DNA of 64,000 nt, from assembly GCF_014332515.1 (NCBI RefSeq), contig NZ_VFSD01000008.1, forward strand, positions 62,001-126,000, read 5' to 3'. This stretch comes from Pontibacter beigongshangensis (GTDB taxonomy: Bacteria > Bacteroidota > Bacteroidia > Cytophagales > Hymenobacteraceae). This document shows positions 9,707-18,481 of the stretch, one piece after another. A program made the position numbers and the translations under genes. Below the pieces are notes generated by a model. The model saw nothing but the letters and a program-made list of their open reading frames with translations. It ran no database searches and was not told the DNA's origin. Positions within the stretch are counted from its first letter, which is position 1. Each line of letters begins with the position of its first letter.

Positions 9707-11290
9707 TTAGTTTAATGGTATTGTAAAGAGGGTCTCGCTAACTTTTGCCGGCTGTGGGCTGTTCTGGTAGTTCAGACGTTTTACGTCCAACACTTCCACT
9801 ACCACTCTATCGCCTTTCTGAGCTTTAGCTGCAAAGTTAGTCAGGTTCGCTGTAGGGCCATTCACAGTGGTCTGGTCTATCGGTTGGTTACCTCTTACTA
9901 AATACGCTTTCCACTGAAATACCCTGAAATTAGAATCTTTTGGCAATAACTGCCTGAAGCCTTCATCCGCTACGGCACGTATCTCTACCTGACGCAAGGC
10001 GCTGGAAGCCACACCTCTTCTAACATCTATCGGGTTACCATTTACTAACGTCACCAGTTCTGGTTTTGGTATCGGACGAACTTTAAATGTCTCAGACCCG
10101 ATGGCATTTCCGCCGCTGCTTACGTTAAGTCTAACTTCTGCTGCACTTGGCACAATGGTTACCCTTCCTTTTTGTGCTCCTTTAATGGCAGTGCCACCTG
10201 TAGCGCTAAAGCTTGGATCGTAGATGGCTCCCAAAGCAGGCACCTGCACGTTCAGTTCGTTGGCACACTGGTAGTAAAGCGCCTGCACAGAGGCAGACTG
10301 AATTTGAATTACAGGTTTCGCAACCACGTACTCTTCTTCTACATTCAACGTTTCCGACTCTCCACCTTTATCTATGATAACCTGGCCTTTCCAGGTTTGC
10401 TTGGAGTTACCATCCGCATCGTAATTAGAAGCAGCAGCCGTAAATTCTATGATACCTTTTCCATCAACTACATTTACAGGTTTTCCCTGGAAAGTCATTC
10501 TTGGTGTAATGGCATCAGAAGAAGCGGCAATAAACATTTCGGCTTTGTATTTTGTACCGGCAGCTACTGTTTTAGACTCAGCGCGGGCCATGGCAAAAAT
10601 TTTCTCAAACTTGATAATGTCTGCTCCTACCTTCTGGGCTAATGTAGATAAAGCGTCGGCCTCATACTTCAGCACTTCCGATTCTTTCTGAGAAAGCACA
10701 GCCAGGGCTGCTACCATAGGTGTTTCCTCGAAGTTCAGCTGCGCGAAGTCTTTGTTGCGCTGCGCTCTGTCTCTGCTGGCAACCGGGTCCTCAGATCCGC
10801 TCATGGCCAGGTTCGGCATATTTTCGTTATACTGCCGCATAAATTTGGCGTACTCATCCAGGCGGTTTTTCAATTCATAAGCGGCACCGTTCTTCTTGCC
10901 TCCGATCATGGTGATGTTTACCACTTCGTTGGATTCAGGATTTACGTAGTGTCCTTCTTCGTTTTCTCCGCCTGTTTTTGCAACCAGTTCAGTTCTTAAA
11001 CCGCGTATGTAGGTAATCAGGTCTGAGGTCTTCTCACGTATTTGTTTTGCGTCCTGAAGTACCCGCTGGTCGTTTGCTCTGTTGCCGCCATCGGCAACAG
11101 CTTTTGTTATATTAGATACTACGCCGGCATTATCCTGTATTGTTTTATCGTTCAGTTCCTTTAAACTATTGTCGAGGAATTCAAACTTTAACAGGATAGC
11201 CGAGCTCACGTTAAGGGCGAGAAGTGCGGTCAGTACAAGGTACATCATACCGATCATCTTCTGCCGTGGCGTCTCTTTTCCTCCAGCCAT
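9707..11290 (-). CDS. gldM: Gliding motility/type IX secretion motor subunit GldM
   Basis: A 527-residue inner-membrane protein: short cytoplasmic N-terminus MAGGKETPRQKMI, one transmembrane helix (about residues 13-35, MMYLVLTALLALNVSSA), then a long periplasmic part. GldM with GldL forms the proton-driven rotary motor of the type IX secretion system, its periplasmic rod reaching the GldK/GldN ring. The periplasmic part begins helical (about 40-225) and continues as beta-rich domains to the end. Length matches the usual 510-530 residues. It lies 49 nt after gldL and 19 nt before gldN. Confidence 0.96.
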   Translation of the reverse strand: MAGGKETPRQKMIGMMYLVLTALLALNVSSAILLKFEFLDNSLKELNDKTIQDNAGVVSNITKAVADGGNRANDQRVLQDAKQIREKTSDLITYIRGLRTELVAKTGGENEEGHYVNPESNEVVNITMIGGKKNGAAYELKNRLDEYAKFMRQYNENMPNLAMSGSEDPVASRDRAQRNKDFAQLNFEETPMVAALAVLSQKESEVLKYEADALSTLAQKVGADIIKFEKIFAMARAESKTVAAGTKYKAEMFIAASSDAITPRMTFQGKPVNVVDGKGIIEFTAAASNYDADGNSKQTWKGQVIIDKGGESETLNVEEEYVVAKPVIQIQSASVQALYYQCANELNVQVPALGAIYDPSFSATGGTAIKGAQKGRVTIVPSAAEVRLNVSSGGNAIGSETFKVRPIPKPELVTLVNGNPIDVRRGVASSALRQVEIRAVADEGFRQLLPKDSNFRVFQWKAYLVRGNQPIDQTTVNGPTANLTNFAAKAQKGDRVVVEVLDVKRLNYQNSPQPAKVSETLFTIPLN

Positions 11291-11339
11291 TTTTTATACT
11301 GTTACTTTTAAAAAGTTTATGAAATGATTGTCAGAGGAA

Positions 11340-12143
11340 TTAGCCTTTCATGGCTGTCAGCATGTTACCATACACTGTGTTAAGTGAATGTAAGTTCTGC
11401 GTTAATCGGGCTACTTCCTGTTTGAATTGCTCTGTGTCTTTGCTGGCGTCTGTCAGGTTTTCCATGGCGATGCTCAGGTTGCCGTAGAACTTGTTCATGG
11501 CCTTCAGGTGGTTGTTGGCATCCTGCAGTTCCATTTCATACACAGCGTTCAGGGCTCCAAGGTTTCTGGTCATGCTCTGTACCTGCTTGTGGTACTCCTG
11601 CGCGTCTTTAGTAGAACCAGCCATCTGAGAGATAGCGTTGGCGGTAGCCGTGTAAGCTTCGTTGATTTTGGTCAGAGAGTCTGCTGCAGCTTTTACTTTT
11701 ACAGTATAATCCTGTGTAGCGGCAGTTGCCTGCGACATGTCGGCCATCTGGCCAGTTACGGTAGTCAGTTTGTTGAAACCGGCACCCAATCTGTTTATGG
11801 TTTCCGGCGTAATATCAGCATCGCGGAACATATCGTCCAGCTTTTTAGTAGCAGAAGGACCTCCGGCAACAGCAGCAGTTGCTGGCACCAGGCCATCGCC
11901 TACATAATCTTCCGCTAGTTGCGGATAAACCCTTGCCCAATCTGGCTCATGGCCTTGTGGCTGAAAGGCACTCAATGCAAAAATTACTGCTTCTGTGCTA
12001 AGACCAACAATTAGCATCAAATCCGCCCCTGCCCAGTGCTGTATTTTAAATAATGCACCAACGATTACGACAGCCGCACCAAGACCATAAATTTTTGGCA
12101 TTAACACGTCGTATAAAAAACTGCGACCTTTAGCTTTACTCAT
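11340..12143 (-). CDS. gldL: Gliding motility/type IX secretion motor subunit GldL
   Basis: A 267-residue inner-membrane protein with two transmembrane helices near the N-terminus (about 16-34 and 40-60) and a long cytoplasmic helical tail rich in Ala, Thr, Asn and Gln (about 95-267), probably coiled coil. Helix two carries Glu51 in VGLSTEAVIFAL; a glutamate here in Flavobacterium johnsoniae GldL is known to be essential for the proton-motive motor. Lys33 and His36 in helix one (LFKIQHW) are in the position of other residues studied there. Five GldL surround a GldM dimer. The gene follows gldK by 94 nt. Confidence 0.95.
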   Translation of the reverse strand: MSKAKGRSFLYDVLMPKIYGLGAAVVIVGALFKIQHWAGADLMLIVGLSTEAVIFALSAFQPQGHEPDWARVYPQLAEDYVGDGLVPATAAVAGGPSATKKLDDMFRDADITPETINRLGAGFNKLTTVTGQMADMSQATAATQDYTVKVKAAADSLTKINEAYTATANAISQMAGSTKDAQEYHKQVQSMTRNLGALNAVYEMELQDANNHLKAMNKFYGNLSIAMENLTDASKDTEQFKQEVARLTQNLHSLNTVYGNMLTAMKG

Positions 12144-12191
12144 TTTAATTGTTAATTTTTTTGTGAATGATTAGGGTTGTGTTTGTTTTTT

Positions 12192-12208
12192 TAGCTCTTC
12201 GAAAGCTA
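12192..12208. other. Small hairpin in the gldK-gldL spacer
   Basis: TAGCTCTTCGAAAGCTA can pair AGCT ends around TTCGAA within the 94-nt spacer between gldK and gldL. It is too weak for a confident terminator and may be an mRNA-processing or stability element, or chance. Confidence 0.25.
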
Positions 12209-12237
12209 TAGGTTAATTACTATTTTTTTGATGAATT

Positions 12238-13257
12238 TTATCTAAGCTCATTGCCGGAAGATCTTCCGATGTAAATCATAGCATTTCTGAAGCCGATATA
12301 AGACCTGGAAGAATCCTGAAACTCGAAGTTGCGGGTACCGGTTTCCAGGAAGTAGGCAATATCTTTCCAGGAGCCACCTCTCACTACTTTGCGAGGTTCG
12401 TTGTCGTCTTTGTAAACTGGGTTCAAATCCCATACTACCGGAACAGTAGCATCGTAGTAGGCATCTTCGCACCATTCAGATACGTTGCCGGCCATGTCGT
12501 AAAGGCCAAAGTCGTTCGGGAAGAACTGAGCCACCGGGGCTGTGTAGGTAAAGCCGTCGCTGTAGTAATCGCCGCGGCCGGGTTTGAAGTTAGCCAGTAA
12601 GCATCCTTTGGCGTTGCGCAGGTAAGGTCCGCCCCATGGATACACGGCCATGTCTCTGCCACCTCTGGCTGCATATTCCCATTCTGCTTCGGAGGGCAGT
12701 CGGAAAGAAGGAAGAGGGGCAAGGCCTTTTTCTGTATTTGCCTGGTTTTTAAGTTTAGTGCGCCACTCGCTAAAGTATTTGGCAGCAAACCAGTCTACAC
12801 CCACCACTGGGTAATCATCAAAAGCCGGGTGAGAGAAATAATATTCCATCAGTGGGTCGCCCATATGGTAGGTAAAATCGCGCACCCACACGGTTGTGTC
12901 CGGGTAAAGCTGTGTCATCACGAACTCCTCCCCCAATACATCCAGCGAGTCTTCCATCATGACATTTATAAACTGACGATACTCATTATTGGTAATCTCA
13001 GTCTCATCCATATAAAAGCCGCCGATAGTAACCTGCTTGTTCAGGTTAGCCATAGACGCAGCTATATCCTGGTCTGCCTGCCCCATGTGGAATGTGCCGC
13101 CAGGGCAGGGTACCATACCATAAGGCACCTCCTGTGGGTTATACTCCGGGCGGTCCTCTGCTCCGACAAGGTCACCTTGGGGTCCTCTTCTCATTCCGCA
13201 GCTTGCCAGCAATATCACCGCCAAAGCAAAGGAAGACAGCTTTATTAGTTTGTTCAT
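12238..13257 (-). CDS. gldK: Gliding motility/type IX secretion lipoprotein GldK
   Basis: A 339-residue outer-membrane-anchored lipoprotein (lipobox LASC, Cys20). After a linker it has the formylglycine-generating-enzyme fold: MVPCPGGTFHMGQAD near 48-62, RLPSEAEWEYAARGG near 187-202, YDMAGNVSEWCEDAYY near 254-270 and KVVRGGSWKD near 291-300. GldK/PorK uses this fold structurally, forming the periplasmic ring with GldN; enzymatic activity is not expected. It is the first gene of gldKLMN and has a -7 promoter match about 60 nt upstream. gldJ, a related lipoprotein, is not beside it. Confidence 0.95.
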   Translation of the reverse strand: MNKLIKLSSFALAVILLASCGMRRGPQGDLVGAEDRPEYNPQEVPYGMVPCPGGTFHMGQADQDIAASMANLNKQVTIGGFYMDETEITNNEYRQFINVMMEDSLDVLGEEFVMTQLYPDTTVWVRDFTYHMGDPLMEYYFSHPAFDDYPVVGVDWFAAKYFSEWRTKLKNQANTEKGLAPLPSFRLPSEAEWEYAARGGRDMAVYPWGGPYLRNAKGCLLANFKPGRGDYYSDGFTYTAPVAQFFPNDFGLYDMAGNVSEWCEDAYYDATVPVVWDLNPVYKDDNEPRKVVRGGSWKDIAYFLETGTRNFEFQDSSRSYIGFRNAMIYIGRSSGNELR

Positions 13258-13725
13258 GATAATTTTAAAAAGGTAAATTTTTGAGTATTAGTTCCTGCAC
13301 ACTTTTTCTGAAGTAGCAAATATATATTATTTGAAAATAATAAAAAACAATTACAGACTTTACTGAAAGTATTATTTTTCAACGACAGTTAGAAAAAATT
13401 AGTATTAATTACAAGAAAATTTTTGGTGCATTTTTTCAAGAGTAATCCAGGCCAGCATAGTCCAAAATAATACTTTTTAAAGCATAAACTATTGAACCAT
13501 TAGGGCTTTTTGCCTGCAACAAAAACGGTTCCAGAAAATTTGCCACAATGTTTCTCTACATCACTGCCTATTCCTCTTCCAGTTTATTTTGCAAATATCT
13601 TCTTTCATGCTTTGTCATTAAATACCTTCTTTCAGGTATTTTTCGGCGTCCCGCATAAGGCCTCCTCTCATACCAGCCCGGTATTCCTGCTCCAGGAGCT
13701 TTTTAATGATGTTTAACCGAATGTG
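13258..13725. other. AT-rich intergenic region upstream of gldK
   Basis: 468 bases holding the probable gldK promoter near 13.32 kb. The rest is AT-rich, with no gene I can support and, unusually for this window, no copy of the CCTCCGGAGG repeat. Confidence 0.55.
13317..13324 (-). promoter_or_regulatory. Candidate -7 box for the gldKLMN operon
   Basis: On the minus strand the sequence is TATATTTG, an exact TAnnTTTG match, about 60 nt before the gldK start. A weak AATTGTT lies about 23 nt further upstream in place of the -33 TTTG. Confidence 0.5.
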
Positions 13726-14685
13726 TTATCTGGTAAAATTATATCTGGGAGTGCGAACAGGTGGCCTCACCCTCGGAGCTGGCTCAGGCAAGCGGTAGGA
13801 AAGCATTATTTCATGTGATGTTGGCGCTTTGGCCGATCGGTTTATGGTTATAAAGTCAAATGCATACCCTACTCTTAAGGCGTTGTTTGGCAGTACAGAA
13901 ATACCAACCAGCGCACCCAATGCCTCCTGATGTCTGAAGTTCAGGCCCGCCCAATACTTTTCATCATATGTGAGCCTGGCACCTACATCGTAAGAAAACG
14001 TTTCGGTGTCGTGCTTCAGCAAGGCGGTAGGGGTAAGGGTCAACATATTAGTTACAGGCAGGTGGTACCCCGCCGTTATATACATATGGTTTTCTCCCAG
14101 CACTTTACCGGTGCCTGTATGGGTAGAGTCTGCAAACTCGAACTGTGCCCGCAGCAGGTTCGTAACACCACCCCCCGCATAAAAAGTTTCAGACTCGTAC
14201 CATAACCCTGCCCCAATATCATACTTGGTATCGCTGCTGTTATATGGTATGCTCGGATCTCCCGGATCTATGGCCCTGTAGTTTCCTTTCTTTATGTTAT
14301 TGATGTTCCCCTGCACCCCTATCCCCAGCTTTCCGCCGCCTACGTTCAGATGGAACGAGTAAGACAGGGCAGCATTTGTTACGCTCATGTTTGCGACCCT
14401 GTCCCGGACAAGTTGCAAGCCTACACCACCCTTCAGAAAAGACACCGGTGTATGCGCTGTCAGCAACAAAGTCTGGGGAGCCCCGCCATCATCAAAACTC
14501 CCGCTGTAACCCAGCCACTGGTATCTGTAAAGCGACATAATCTCCGGCCTGTTGGTGATGCCTGCATAAGCGGGGCTTATATACATCCCGTTAAAGCCGT
14601 AATGGCCAAATTGTGGTTGTTGCTGGGCCCAGGCGTATGTCTGACAGAAGAGCATCAACAGGAGCAGGGGTAGAAGCTTTCTCAT
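13726..14685 (-). CDS. Type IX secretion outer-membrane protein, PorP/SprF family
   Basis: A 319-residue protein with a signal peptide (MRKLLPLLLLMLFCQTYAWA) and the PorP/SprF opening QPQFGHYGFNGMYISPAYAG, then alternating amphipathic strands typical of an outer-membrane beta-barrel. PorP/SprF proteins help secrete or anchor partner adhesins and, in PorP, connect to the T9SS ring via PorE. It ends with a basic Pro/Arg tail (RVRPPVRTPRYNFTR). It lies 468 nt upstream of gldK on the same strand and has its own promoter. No large SprB-like adhesin is next to it, so its client is unknown. Assignment to family is firm; porP versus sprF is not decided. Confidence 0.88.
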   Translation of the reverse strand: MRKLLPLLLLMLFCQTYAWAQQQPQFGHYGFNGMYISPAYAGITNRPEIMSLYRYQWLGYSGSFDDGGAPQTLLLTAHTPVSFLKGGVGLQLVRDRVANMSVTNAALSYSFHLNVGGGKLGIGVQGNINNIKKGNYRAIDPGDPSIPYNSSDTKYDIGAGLWYESETFYAGGGVTNLLRAQFEFADSTHTGTGKVLGENHMYITAGYHLPVTNMLTLTPTALLKHDTETFSYDVGARLTYDEKYWAGLNFRHQEALGALVGISVLPNNALRVGYAFDFITINRSAKAPTSHEIMLSYRLPEPAPRVRPPVRTPRYNFTR

Positions 14686-14737
14686 AGTTTATTTTAAGAG
14701 GCGTAGAAATACTGAGACAACAACGTAAGCCATTGTT

Positions 14738-14768
14738 CAAATATAGCTATTAATGTGAAAACGCAAAA
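14738..14768 (-). promoter_or_regulatory. Promoter of the porP/sprF gene (-33 and -7)
   Basis: On the minus strand: CTTTTG, 18 nt, then TATATTTG (14745-14738), a full match to the Bacteroidota TTTG / TAnnTTTG pattern, 52 nt before the start codon. The -33 box lies within the hairpin that follows hemD. Confidence 0.62.
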
Positions 14769-14806
14769 GCATGCAGCTTTTGTCTTGCCGCACACATTTG
14801 CGTTTT
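14758..14806 (-). terminator. Nested hairpin after hemD
   Basis: AAAACGCAAA (14758-14767) pairs with TTTGCGTTTT (14797-14806), and inside it CAAAAGC (14764-14770) can pair with GCTTTTG (14776-14782). On the minus strand the inner stem is followed by CGTTTTC. It sits 37 nt after the hemD stop and plausibly ends that unit. Confidence 0.5.
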
Positions 14807-14843
14807 AATTAGTATGGAGAAATAAACTAAAAGTTACACTAGT

Positions 14844-15650
14844 CTACTTATTTTTTGTGCCCAGCTTCTGGTTTTGAATATAAACTTCTATAGCACCGGT
14901 CATAGAGGGTGCATTCGGCATAGGTGCCTCAATATCCAGTTCTAAGTTCGCATCGCGTACAGCCTTGGCTGTTGTAGGTCCAAACGCCGCAATACGGGTA
15001 TTATTTTGCTTAAAATCAGGAAAATTTGCAAATAAAGAGGTAATACCCGATGGGCTGAAAAAGGCAATGCAGTCGTAGGTCACATCGTCGAGGTCTGAGA
15101 GGTCTGCAGCAACTGTTTTGTAAATAACAGCCTCCGTATGCTTGATCTTGCTGGATTCCAGAAACTCAGGGATATCGTCTTTCCGGATATTGGAGCAAGG
15201 GAATAAAAACGTTTCTCCCTTATGCTTTTTTATTACTTCAAACAGGTCTTTGGCTGTTTTCTCGCCCACAAACAACTTACGCTTACGCAGCACAATGTAT
15301 TTCTGCAGGTAATAGGCCGTCTGGTCAGAAATACAGAAATACTTCATGTCGGCGGGCATTTCTATTTTACTCTCCTGGCAGATCCTGAAAAAATGGTCTA
15401 CGGCATTGCGGCTGGTAAAGATGATAGCAGTATGCGCCAGAATATCAACCTTATCCTTGCGAAAATCTTTGTATGGCACCGGTTCTACTTCAATAAAAGC
15501 CCGGAAGTCTACTTTGATGCCATATTTTTCCGCAATAGACAGGTAAGGGGAGTTGTCTGTTGTGGGCTGCGGTTGTGTTACAAGAATACTTTTAATCGGA
15601 ATGCTATGCCTATCTGGGTTTATACCCGCCTTTTCATTGCTGTCAGCCAT
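14844..15650 (-). CDS. hemD: Uroporphyrinogen-III synthase
   Basis: A 268-residue HemD, the cytoplasmic enzyme that cyclises hydroxymethylbilane to uroporphyrinogen III in haem and sirohaem synthesis. Family signatures are IIFTSRNAVDHFF (about 76-88), CIAFFSPSGITSLF (about 194-207) and IAAFGPTTAKAVRD (about 219-232), the second-domain motif just before the conserved C-terminal Pro-rich turn. An N-terminal extension of about 20 residues precedes the ILVTQPQP strand that normally starts the fold. It is 55 nt downstream of a DUF4271 gene, a neighbour often seen with hemD in Bacteroidota. Confidence 0.92.
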   Translation of the reverse strand: MADSNEKAGINPDRHSIPIKSILVTQPQPTTDNSPYLSIAEKYGIKVDFRAFIEVEPVPYKDFRKDKVDILAHTAIIFTSRNAVDHFFRICQESKIEMPADMKYFCISDQTAYYLQKYIVLRKRKLFVGEKTAKDLFEVIKKHKGETFLFPCSNIRKDDIPEFLESSKIKHTEAVIYKTVAADLSDLDDVTYDCIAFFSPSGITSLFANFPDFKQNNTRIAAFGPTTAKAVRDANLELDIEAPMPNAPSMTGAIEVYIQNQKLGTKNK

Positions 15651-15705
15651 ATAATGAGCTTATTTAAATGTTGACCTGCTGCCGGTTGGCTACATGCATT
15701 TTACT

Positions 15706-16899
15706 CTAGTAATTAAAAACTATAAGTTTTAGCATAATTGCCAGCGGAATCACTTCTGTGGCGCAAAGGTATGAAAATAAATGCAAATTAAGTACAGAGG
15801 CCTTTTTATTTACGGTAGTAAATATCCTTATACAAGTAAAAAGCAGTAATAAAGAAACAGTGAGATTGGATATAAATAGGACGGTTTTTGGCTCGGTTAT
15901 ATTGAAACTGAGGTAGACCAGCATGATAACAGGCAGAAACATACCCCAGAAAAGGATGGTTCTCAGAAACTCCCTGTACTGCAGTAGCACCAGCTGCTCC
16001 AGCCCAAAAATAAAGGCCATAATCCGCAGAAACAGGTACTTGATCAGCACGAACAGGAAAATTAAAGCAGAATAAAAAAGTATTTTGGTGGTTATATCAG
16101 CCTCCGATACAGGGAACAGCCTGTTGAACAGCACAAAATGCTGCACGTTGGTGTGGATGGCCGCTATAAGCAGCGCCAGCGACAACGAAAAGCCAAGCAC
16201 AAACAGAATAACCGACCAGGTAACAGGCTTAGACAAGAAGCCCTGCTCTATGCTGGAGCGGCTGAAGCTGCCCAAAAAAATATCGTTAAAATCAGCAGGG
16301 AAGGTGGCTTTGAGAGCCCCATATAGCAGCGCAATGAGCAGCAGGAACAAAATAAACACATTCTGGTTCACATACTCCCGCACTACTACCGAGAAAGGCC
16401 GCTGCGCCGCCTGCTGGCTTTCCTGCTCCTTTACCTTGTTCCGGAAGGTGCGAATGTCGGGGTGCTGGTAAGGGTGCCACACAGTAAGTAGGTACCTGCC
16501 CTCTACAGGCTTTACCCGGCTCAGGTAGGCAGTCAGGTCCAGGGTATAGTTCAGGGCCGAGTCTGCCACAAAAATAAGCTGGTTGTTCAGGTAAAGGCAC
16601 TGCTCCTTTTTGGCCTTAAAGCTAATCTCGAAAGGTTGGGCAGGCGTAATGGACACCCACTGGTGCACTGCGTTATAGTTAGTGTGCAGGTCGGCTATGT
16701 AGGGAGATAGCTGCGTGGCCCCCGGCTCGTAAATTAACCAGTTGCCATTTATTGTGTTTTTCTGATCCAGGGGTAGTACCTGCGCCTGCAGGGGCGTTGC
16801 AGCCCCTACTAGCAGAACCAGCCCTAAAAGATAACTGTACCAGCAGCGGTCAGGCTTTTGCTTTAGCAACACGCTGCGGACTTCGCGACTTATATACAC
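15706..16899 (-). CDS. DUF4271 integral membrane protein
   Basis: A 397-residue protein. A signal peptide (about 21-40) is followed by a periplasmic beta-rich segment of about 130 residues. The C-terminal half then holds about six transmembrane helices (about residues 180-395, e.g. NVFILFLLLIALLYGAL and WSVILFVLGFSLSLALLIAA). This layout and the neighbour hemD fit the DUF4271 family, whose function is unknown. The ATG start lies inside the 3' end of the upstream glycan transferase gene (50-nt overlap). GTG (codon 10) and TTG (codon 11) are alternative starts that would shorten the overlap. Overlap implies translational coupling to the upstream gene. Confidence 0.78.
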   Translation of the reverse strand: MYISREVRSVLLKQKPDRCWYSYLLGLVLLVGAATPLQAQVLPLDQKNTINGNWLIYEPGATQLSPYIADLHTNYNAVHQWVSITPAQPFEISFKAKKEQCLYLNNQLIFVADSALNYTLDLTAYLSRVKPVEGRYLLTVWHPYQHPDIRTFRNKVKEQESQQAAQRPFSVVVREYVNQNVFILFLLLIALLYGALKATFPADFNDIFLGSFSRSSIEQGFLSKPVTWSVILFVLGFSLSLALLIAAIHTNVQHFVLFNRLFPVSEADITTKILFYSALIFLFVLIKYLFLRIMAFIFGLEQLVLLQYREFLRTILFWGMFLPVIMLVYLSFNITEPKTVLFISNLTVSLLLLFTCIRIFTTVNKKASVLNLHLFSYLCATEVIPLAIMLKLIVFNY

Positions 16900-17905
16900 C
16901 TAAAATAATACTTAACACCACAGAGAACGATAGGAGCATCAGCAACACCCCTACGTTACCCCAGGTGGAGAAGTTAAACGCAAACAATATAACCAGCACA
17001 TTTATAAAAGCCAGTATGAGCACGGTACTGATCTGACTGAACCCCATGGCGAGCAGCCGGTGGTGCACATGATTCTTGTCGGGAGCAAACGGCGACTTCC
17101 CGTTCAGGATGCGGATGGTCGAAACGCGCAGGGTATCGAAGAGGGGCACAAACAGCACGCCCAGCGCCACAGAGGGAGAGGCTGGCACAGCCCGCATCTC
17201 GATGAACTGAATGGCCAGAATAGAAACAATAAAGCCACAGAGCAATGACCCTGTATCGCCCATAAAGATGGTGGCCTTATGGAAGTTGTACCTCAGGAAC
17301 CCCAGGATGCCACCTATCAGGCAAAAGGCAACAGTGGCGTAGTTGCCATAGACAGGCCCTCCGTACAAAAAGAAATAAATGCCAAATGCCATGCTTATGA
17401 TCAGCACCATGGTGCCGGCCAGGCCGTCAAGCCCGTCGATGAGGTTAATGGCATTCGTCACGCCCACTATCACCAGAAAGGTGAAGCCGTAGCTCATGCC
17501 TATCTGCAGCTCCCCTATACCAAAAATACCCTGGAAACTGGTAATGCGGATATCGGCCATAAACATGACAATACCGGTAGCCAGCAGCTGCACTGCAAAT
17601 TTCTTAAGCGCAGAAAGGGTTATCAGATCATCTTTGAGGCCTATAAAGAACAGAATTATGCAGCTTGCCAACACTTGCTGCACTCCATTGTTAAGGTCTG
17701 TAAAAATAGTGAGCGCCGACATAAACCCGGCAAACACAGCCACGCCCCCTAACCTTGGCGTAAGGGTTTCGTGCACCGTACGCAGATTGGGCTGATCAAG
17801 GATATTCTTAAGGTGCGCCACTCTGATAATGGAGGGAACAGCAAAAATGGCAATAAGAAAGGCCCAGCTAGAGGTTAGGAAAAGGGGTAGTAGTTTCTGT
17901 TCCAT
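16850..17905 (-). CDS. WecA/MraY-type polyprenyl-phosphate glycosyl-1-phosphate transferase
   Basis: A 351-residue polytopic inner-membrane enzyme with about ten transmembrane helices. It would transfer a sugar-1-phosphate from a UDP-sugar to undecaprenyl phosphate, the first step of a surface glycan. Signature loops are present: LTPRLGGVAVFAG (start of the first cytoplasmic loop), NAINLIDGLDGLAGT with the DxxD pair, ATIFMGDTGSLLCGF, DTLRVSTIRI, and KNHVHHRLL, the HxHHR motif that separates WecA-like enzymes from MraY. I chose the ATG at 17905; an in-frame TTG at 17920 adds five residues. The 3' end overlaps the DUF4271 gene by 50 nt. The sugar donor is not determined. Confidence 0.9.
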   Translation of the reverse strand: MEQKLLPLFLTSSWAFLIAIFAVPSIIRVAHLKNILDQPNLRTVHETLTPRLGGVAVFAGFMSALTIFTDLNNGVQQVLASCIILFFIGLKDDLITLSALKKFAVQLLATGIVMFMADIRITSFQGIFGIGELQIGMSYGFTFLVIVGVTNAINLIDGLDGLAGTMVLIISMAFGIYFFLYGGPVYGNYATVAFCLIGGILGFLRYNFHKATIFMGDTGSLLCGFIVSILAIQFIEMRAVPASPSVALGVLFVPLFDTLRVSTIRILNGKSPFAPDKNHVHHRLLAMGFSQISTVLILAFINVLVILFAFNFSTWGNVGVLLMLLSFSVVLSIILGVYKSRSPQRVAKAKA

Positions 17906-18005
17906 AAGCTTGTTATGCAAAGTAAAGGTCGAGGCCTTTTCTTAAAGATAAAAATAAAGCAAAAGTCAGGGGCAGATTCACCAGCCGATAAGGACCAGCA
18001 TCCAC

Positions 18006-18054
18006 TTTTTTTATGTAAAAATAAAAAACATCTGAGTTGTCGGGTAACAACAGA
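18006..18054 (-). terminator. Hairpin with T-tract after the lipB unit
   Basis: On the minus strand an imperfect hairpin (18054-18031, TCTGTTGT paired with ACAACTCAGA with a bulge) is followed by TGTTTTTTATTTTT. It lies about 20 nt after the small gene downstream of lipB. Confidence 0.5.
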
Positions 18055-18076
18055 TAAAAGAATAAAGTTTACAAGC

Positions 18077-18481
18077 TTATGAATGGAGCACCCCCATCAT
18101 TTGTAACATGCTTATTTCTATCAGGTTATCTTCAGTAATAGATTCTGGCACAAATATAAACTTCTTATCATAGATACTGCTATCTACATAATAACTTACC
18201 CAGTACTCATTGTTGAGATGGAACAAGCCCGGGTCAATCGGCTCAATCTGGACAAAGCTTTTGCCCTCTACACGCTCAAACATATGCCGCAGGGTAGAGG
18301 TTTTTATTTCGGCGCCATCTACAAAACCGTATCCTGTAGAGGCGATCAGCACATTGGTGAGGGCGTGTGTGTTGTTATTGATCAGATACACGTTCCAGGC
18401 GGGAGTTCCCAACTCATCAGCAGAGGTCGCTACCGCGATGGAGATACCTTCTACCAATCCAAAATCAATGTCCTTTTTCAT
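18077..18481 (-). CDS. Conserved-looking hypothetical protein, translationally coupled to lipB
   Basis: A 134-residue soluble protein with no signal peptide or membrane helix; I do not recognise its family. It reads like one alpha/beta domain: a strand-rich first half with WNVYLINNNTHALTNVLI, a Gly turn STGYGFVDG, then IKTSTLRHMFERVEGKSFVQIEPIDPGLFHLNNEYWVSYYVD and an acidic end. Its start overlaps the 3' end of lipB by 17 nt, so it is very likely translated with it. That context does not by itself imply a role in lipoylation. A hairpin terminator follows. The overlap, normal codon use and the terminator make it a real gene. Confidence 0.75.
   Translation of the reverse strand: MKKDIDFGLVEGISIAVATSADELGTPAWNVYLINNNTHALTNVLIASTGYGFVDGAEIKTSTLRHMFERVEGKSFVQIEPIDPGLFHLNNEYWVSYYVDSSIYDKKFIFVPESITEDNLIEISMLQMMGVLHS

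Noticed and set aside
12419-12434. GGGTTCAAATCCCA, which resembles a tRNA T-arm
   Set aside because: It is within the gldK coding sequence, and no cloverleaf can be formed around it.
13510-13716. 68-residue open frame upstream of gldK
   Set aside because: Lies in AT-rich intergenic DNA, with no signal, motif or terminator; no recognised similarity.
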